Origin: Deltaproteobacteria bacterium HGW-Deltaproteobacteria-18
GTDB taxonomy: Bacteria; Desulfobacterota; Desulfovibrionia; Desulfovibrionales; Desulfomicrobiaceae
Direction of reading: 5' to 3'
Assembly (NCBI GenBank): GCA_002841885.1
Contig: PHBE01000007.1
Span: 248,001 to 312,000, forward strand
DNA length: 64,000 nucleotides
Under the pieces are notes generated by a model. It ran no database searches and was not told the origin of the DNA. It saw only the letters and a list, made by a program, of their open reading frames with translations. The position numbers were made by a program, and so were the translations under genes. Each line of letters starts with the position of its first letter. The stretch's first letter is position 1. Below, in pieces: positions 62,001 through 64,000 of the stretch.

Positions 62001-62779
62001 GGCCAGGGCGAGGGCGTGATTTCGACCAGCTTCTGATGATTTCGTTGCACCGTGCAGTCGCGCTCGTCAAAGGCGAAGACATTGCCGTACTTGTCGGCAA
62101 TGACCTGGATTTCGATGTGCCGGATCGAGGTCAGCAGGCGTTCCACATACAGGCGTGGATTGCCGAAGGATGCCTGGGCCAGGGTCGAGGCCTTGACGAA
62201 GGCGTCGGTGAGCTGGCCTTCGCTGAAGACTTCGTAGATGCCGCGTCCTCCTCCTCCGCCTTCGGCCTTGAGCATGATGGGCAGGCCGATCTGCGCCGCT
62301 ACCTGCTTGGCCTCCTCGATGGTGACTGCGCCTTCGGAACCCGGCACCACGGGCACTCCGATCTTCTGGGCCAGGGCCCGGACCTGGACCTTGTTGCCCA
62401 GCAGACGCATGGCTTCGGACGAAGGACCGATGAAGATGATGCCGGCGTCGGCACATTTGGCCGGAAAGGAGTCATCCTCGGATGCAAAGCCCCAGCCTGG
62501 GTGGATGGCGGCCACACCGCGGGCCTTGGCCATGGCGATGACCTTGTCAATATCAAGATATGCACGATGATTCTCGCCAAGGTGCAGGAGTTCCTGTGCG
62601 CCGGCGGTAAAGGGGGCAGTCTTGTCCACATCGGTGGCCGTGATCATTGGCACGGCCTGAAAGACTTCCTTGATGGATCGGACAATGCGCCTGGCCGGGA
62701 TGCCTCGGTTGGCGACCAGGATCTTCTTGCCTTGGATCTCCAGGGTGACTTCTTCAAAGCTGGGTGGGGTCAGCGACAT
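59090..62779 (-). CDS. pyc: Pyruvate carboxylase with C-terminal zinc ribbon
   Basis: 1,229 residues. Biotin carboxylase domain about 16-475 (KILVANRGIPARRIVRS, KAEGGGGGRGI, YLIEVNTRLQVEHGITE); carboxyltransferase about 540-1010 with the carbamyl-lysine motif GLKDMAGSCPP; biotin carrier domain about 1130-1203, with biotinyl Lys1160 in SIMKQEKSI rather than the usual AMKME. Two more changes stand out: HYHRHYTDG replaces the canonical HxHTHDTxG metal motif, and a zinc ribbon is added at the end (CPTC at 1207-1210, CTSC at 1222-1225). It makes oxaloacetate from pyruvate and bicarbonate. It stands as a single gene. Confidence 0.92.
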   Translation of the reverse strand: MSLTPPSFEEVTLEIQGKKILVANRGIPARRIVRSIKEVFQAVPMITATDVDKTAPFTAGAQELLHLGENHRAYLDIDKVIAMAKARGVAAIHPGWGFASEDDSFPAKCADAGIIFIGPSSEAMRLLGNKVQVRALAQKIGVPVVPGSEGAVTIEEAKQVAAQIGLPIMLKAEGGGGGRGIYEVFSEGQLTDAFVKASTLAQASFGNPRLYVERLLTSIRHIEIQVIADKYGNVFAFDERDCTVQRNHQKLVEITPSPWPGMTAELREQLKEYSRQLVRAVGYYSLCTVEFLVDATGRAYLIEVNTRLQVEHGITECRYGIDLVEEQIAVAFGARLRLTDENCTPKSHAIQVRVNCEDPQNNFAPNAGRITRYLSPGGPGVRVDSCVCSGYEFPSQYDSAAALLIAYGPQWNKVLGIMERALDEYTIGGIKTTIQFHRQIIAHPKFREGEYDTNFVTNAPELMVYMDKESEAVRLSRLVAEISAHGYNPHVKLGDYRTRESKRMDPFRPSLPGVEPEYYQYPYPRGDRDAILSYVRDSGHVHFTDTTARDITQSNSGNRFRLAEDRIIGPYLDNCGFFSLENGGGAHFHVAMLANMTYPFSEAREWNEFAPKTLKQLLIRSTNVLGYKPLPRNIMRRTGKMICEHYDVIRCFDFLNHIDNMRPFAEMALASSKNIWEPAISLSFAKDFDVPHYLGVVREIIDMNAEILGCSSDAAEKTFILGLKDMAGSCPPIFMTNLVTAIRNAHPDLVLHYHRHYTDGLFVPAVAAAAKAGAHIVDTAIGASVRWYGQGEVLSTAAYIEELGLKTNLNKDMIRTTGFVLKQIMPYYDRYTAPYFQGIDYDVIEHGMPGGATSSSQEGAMKQGYIHLLPFMLKFLAGIRKIVRYHDVTPGSQITWNTAFLAVTGAYKRGGRRGLRKLLSVLDQVVTLPEEALTDEIKTERLKIYQDANDAFRNLLLGKFGRLPLGFPQDWVYESAFGPEYREAIARRTECSPLATLSDVDETKELQSLAEHIGRIPTEEELLMYLSHPGDALTTIKFVGQYGDCNRLPLHVWFEGMEAGDEIMFKDSTGKHHVLSLQHISRPDDMGMSLVSYTLDSESFTQQIKVADATGKNENATEMADQNDPYQVGSPSSGDLWVMLVKPGDMVKKGEELFNISIMKQEKSILAPVDGMVERVLKFADYQEDKIMVPVKEGELLVVLVPAPRKCPTCAAPVTREEFKFCTSCGQKV

Positions 62780-63072
62780 ATATCTCTCCGTAAACGTTAA
62801 TTGGCAGCGTAATCATGAACTCGGGGCGGAATCTGGGTTCGGCAGTGCCGTGCGATACAGGGTCGCGTACGGTCATTCTCTGAAATCGGCAAGTCGCGCG
62901 GAGTGTCCTTCAAATCGGGAAAAGAGCGTAGAGTCGTATGTTCAGAGGCTTAGATGGCAAGTGCCGATCAGGAGTTTTATTTTTTGCGGACTTCTTTGAC
63001 CAAATTCACCCCTGCCACGCACCTTTCGAATTCGTGTGTGGCAGGGGTGTTGTAACAAAAGGGCGCGCAGGG
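62780..63072. other. Intergenic region before pyc (293 bases) with a terminator-like hairpin
   Basis: Holds a 12-bp stem CACCCCTGCCAC/GTGGCAGGGGTG at 63007-63018 and 63038-63049, which probably ends the tctA-tctB transcript although the following T run is weak. The pyc promoter should be in the remaining part; no clear consensus was found. Confidence 0.55.
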
Positions 63073-63546
63073 CTAAAAGAACATGCTTTGCGGTGTCGGA
63101 ACACCCAGCAACAGTGCGAATCCCACCCAGACGGAAACGCACAGGATCACGGTAAAAATCGCCGACGCCAGAGCCTTTCTGGCGGTTGTGACGCCTGAGT
63201 CGCTCAAGATCATGGCCATGCAAAAGAGGAACAGCACCGAGGCCGGATAAAACCCGAGCAGCGGAATGATGCCCACATACAATATGGAGGCCAGGGCAAT
63301 GATGGCCACGCGCTTCACTGCCACCGGTTCCTCGGCCGGGAGTTCGCAAGGGGCGTCTTCAGCACGCTTCCTGGGGGTCAGGAGGCCGGATGCGAAAATG
63401 TACACGCCTCCAATGGTCATGAAGATGATGAGCATCCGGGGGAAAAGCAGGCTTACGCCCTCAAGGTCCCCGCATTGAGCCTGGAAGATGCCGGCAACTG
63501 CAAGAGTGGCCAGTCCGGCGGCGATATCGGAAGTACGGCTACGCAT
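63073..63546 (-). CDS. tctB: Tripartite tricarboxylate transporter small membrane subunit TctB
   Basis: 157 residues with four predicted helices and the TctB pattern (DIAAGLATLAVAGIFQAQ, LFPRMLIIFMTIGGVYIFAS, ILYVGIIPLLGFYPASVLFL). It forms the small membrane component of a binding-protein-dependent secondary transporter for citrate or another carboxylate. Its start overlaps the tctA stop by eight bases. A tctC binding-protein gene is not in the window. Confidence 0.85.
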   Translation of the reverse strand: MRSRTSDIAAGLATLAVAGIFQAQCGDLEGVSLLFPRMLIIFMTIGGVYIFASGLLTPRKRAEDAPCELPAEEPVAVKRVAIIALASILYVGIIPLLGFYPASVLFLFCMAMILSDSGVTTARKALASAIFTVILCVSVWVGFALLLGVPTPQSMFF

Positions 63547-64000
63547 GGGGGGGACCCTCCTTCAAGGATGTTGGTGCGCATGCGCATTTGGCGTCCAGGC
63601 GTTTGCGTTTCCAGTCGAGAAAAAGCGGCGTGAGCAGTGAGAGCGCCGTGAGGACCATGAGCAGGACGGCGATGGGACTCTCGAAAAATACCTTGATCAC
63701 GGAACCGCCGGAAGCCTTTGAAAGATGCACGCATCTGCCGAGGTTTTCCTCGATCATGGGGCCAAGAATGATGCCCAGAGCCATGGCTCCGGTATCCAGG
63801 CCCACAAGGTTCGAGAAGTAACCGATGAAGCCGAAAGCGATGACAATCCAGACGTCGAGCATGCTGTTGCGGATGGCATAGGCACCGATGACGGACAGGA
63901 CCACGATGCCGATGGCGACGAAGGTCAGGCGGATGCTGAGCAGTTTTGTCATGATTCGGGCCAGAACGAGTCCGACCGGGATCATGAGCAGGTTCACGGC
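63539..64000 (-). CDS. tctA: Tripartite tricarboxylate transporter large subunit TctA (3' part only)
   Basis: The last 153 or so residues of TctA, cut by the right edge of the window. It has membrane segments MIPVGLVLARIMTKLLSI, FVAIGIVVLSVIGAYAIR, the conserved GYFSNLVGLDTGAMALGIILGPMIEENL and a final helix (SPIAVLLMVLTALSLLTPLF). It is the transport-conducting subunit paired with TctB. Confidence 0.9.
   Translation of the reverse strand, partial: AVNLLMIPVGLVLARIMTKLLSIRLTFVAIGIVVLSVIGAYAIRNSMLDVWIVIAFGFIGYFSNLVGLDTGAMALGIILGPMIEENLGRCVHLSKASGGSVIKVFFESPIAVLLMVLTALSLLTPLFLDWKRKRLDAKCACAPTSLKEGPPHA

Overview
The window is a 64 kb piece of a GC-rich bacterial chromosome. It is most likely from a sulfate-reducing member of the Desulfovibrionales (Desulfobacterota, Desulfomicrobium/Desulfovibrio-like). 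That placement is an inference from gene content: selenocysteine synthesis (selA), a MucR/Ros regulator, a truncated NifU with NifS, a fused TIGR03960/TIGR03936-type radical SAM protein, a DUF4212/sodium symporter pair beside a cNMP-CBS-DUF294 protein, and a very long pyruvate carboxylase. No rRNA, CRISPR array, prophage or intact integrase was seen.

Layout. 0-8 kb: selA (cut by the left edge), hisC, cmk, convergent cvpA-mazG, a small Sm-like protein and the radical SAM fusion. 8-16 kb: mucR, two small or lipoprotein genes, a YkgJ-type Cys-cluster protein, a shikimate kinase-like gene, and a complete branched-chain amino acid ABC transporter (livK-H-M-G-F order) with a strong promoter and an attenuating terminator after the binding-protein gene. 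16-20.5 kb: gmhA-fmdB-hemC, cobT, DUF523, PilZ. 20.5-29.3 kb: a long minus-strand series with an anchored unknown protein, a phosphofructokinase, a TIGR01777 epimerase, nifU-nifS, a tRNA-protein transferase, glnS, a Nudix hydrolase and a nitroreductase. 29.4-34.8 kb: small plus-strand genes (YdcZ-like, DsrE-like, DUF84, DUF3124), glucokinase, and a six-unit repeat protein behind a near-consensus sigma-54 promoter. 35-43 kb: an Fe-S protein divergent from a TauE exporter with a GntR-type operator between them, a periplasmic binding protein, and an exonuclease / cNMP-CBS-DUF294 / sodium symporter / DUF4212 group.

45-53 kb is an accessory, mostly AT-rich segment that starts just after a tRNA-Ala gene. 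It carries a cache-GGDEF diguanylate cyclase, a decayed IS256-family transposase, a chemoreceptor, and a NarL-type response regulator cut in two by an IS2-like IS3-family element of 1,313 bp. The GC-rich backbone resumes at 53.5 kb with an aminotransferase, a frameshifted remnant of a sugar isomerase, an AEC transporter, a RhlE-type helicase, a 36-residue Lys-rich protein, an inositol monophosphatase, pyruvate carboxylase with an added zinc ribbon, and the end of a tctA-tctB tricarboxylate transporter that runs off the right edge.

No wholly new defence or mobile system is evident. The best leads are the sigma-54-linked repeat protein, the interrupted regulator with its IS, the zinc-ribbon pyruvate carboxylase with altered active-site motifs, and the GntR-type operator at the Fe-S protein/TauE pair.
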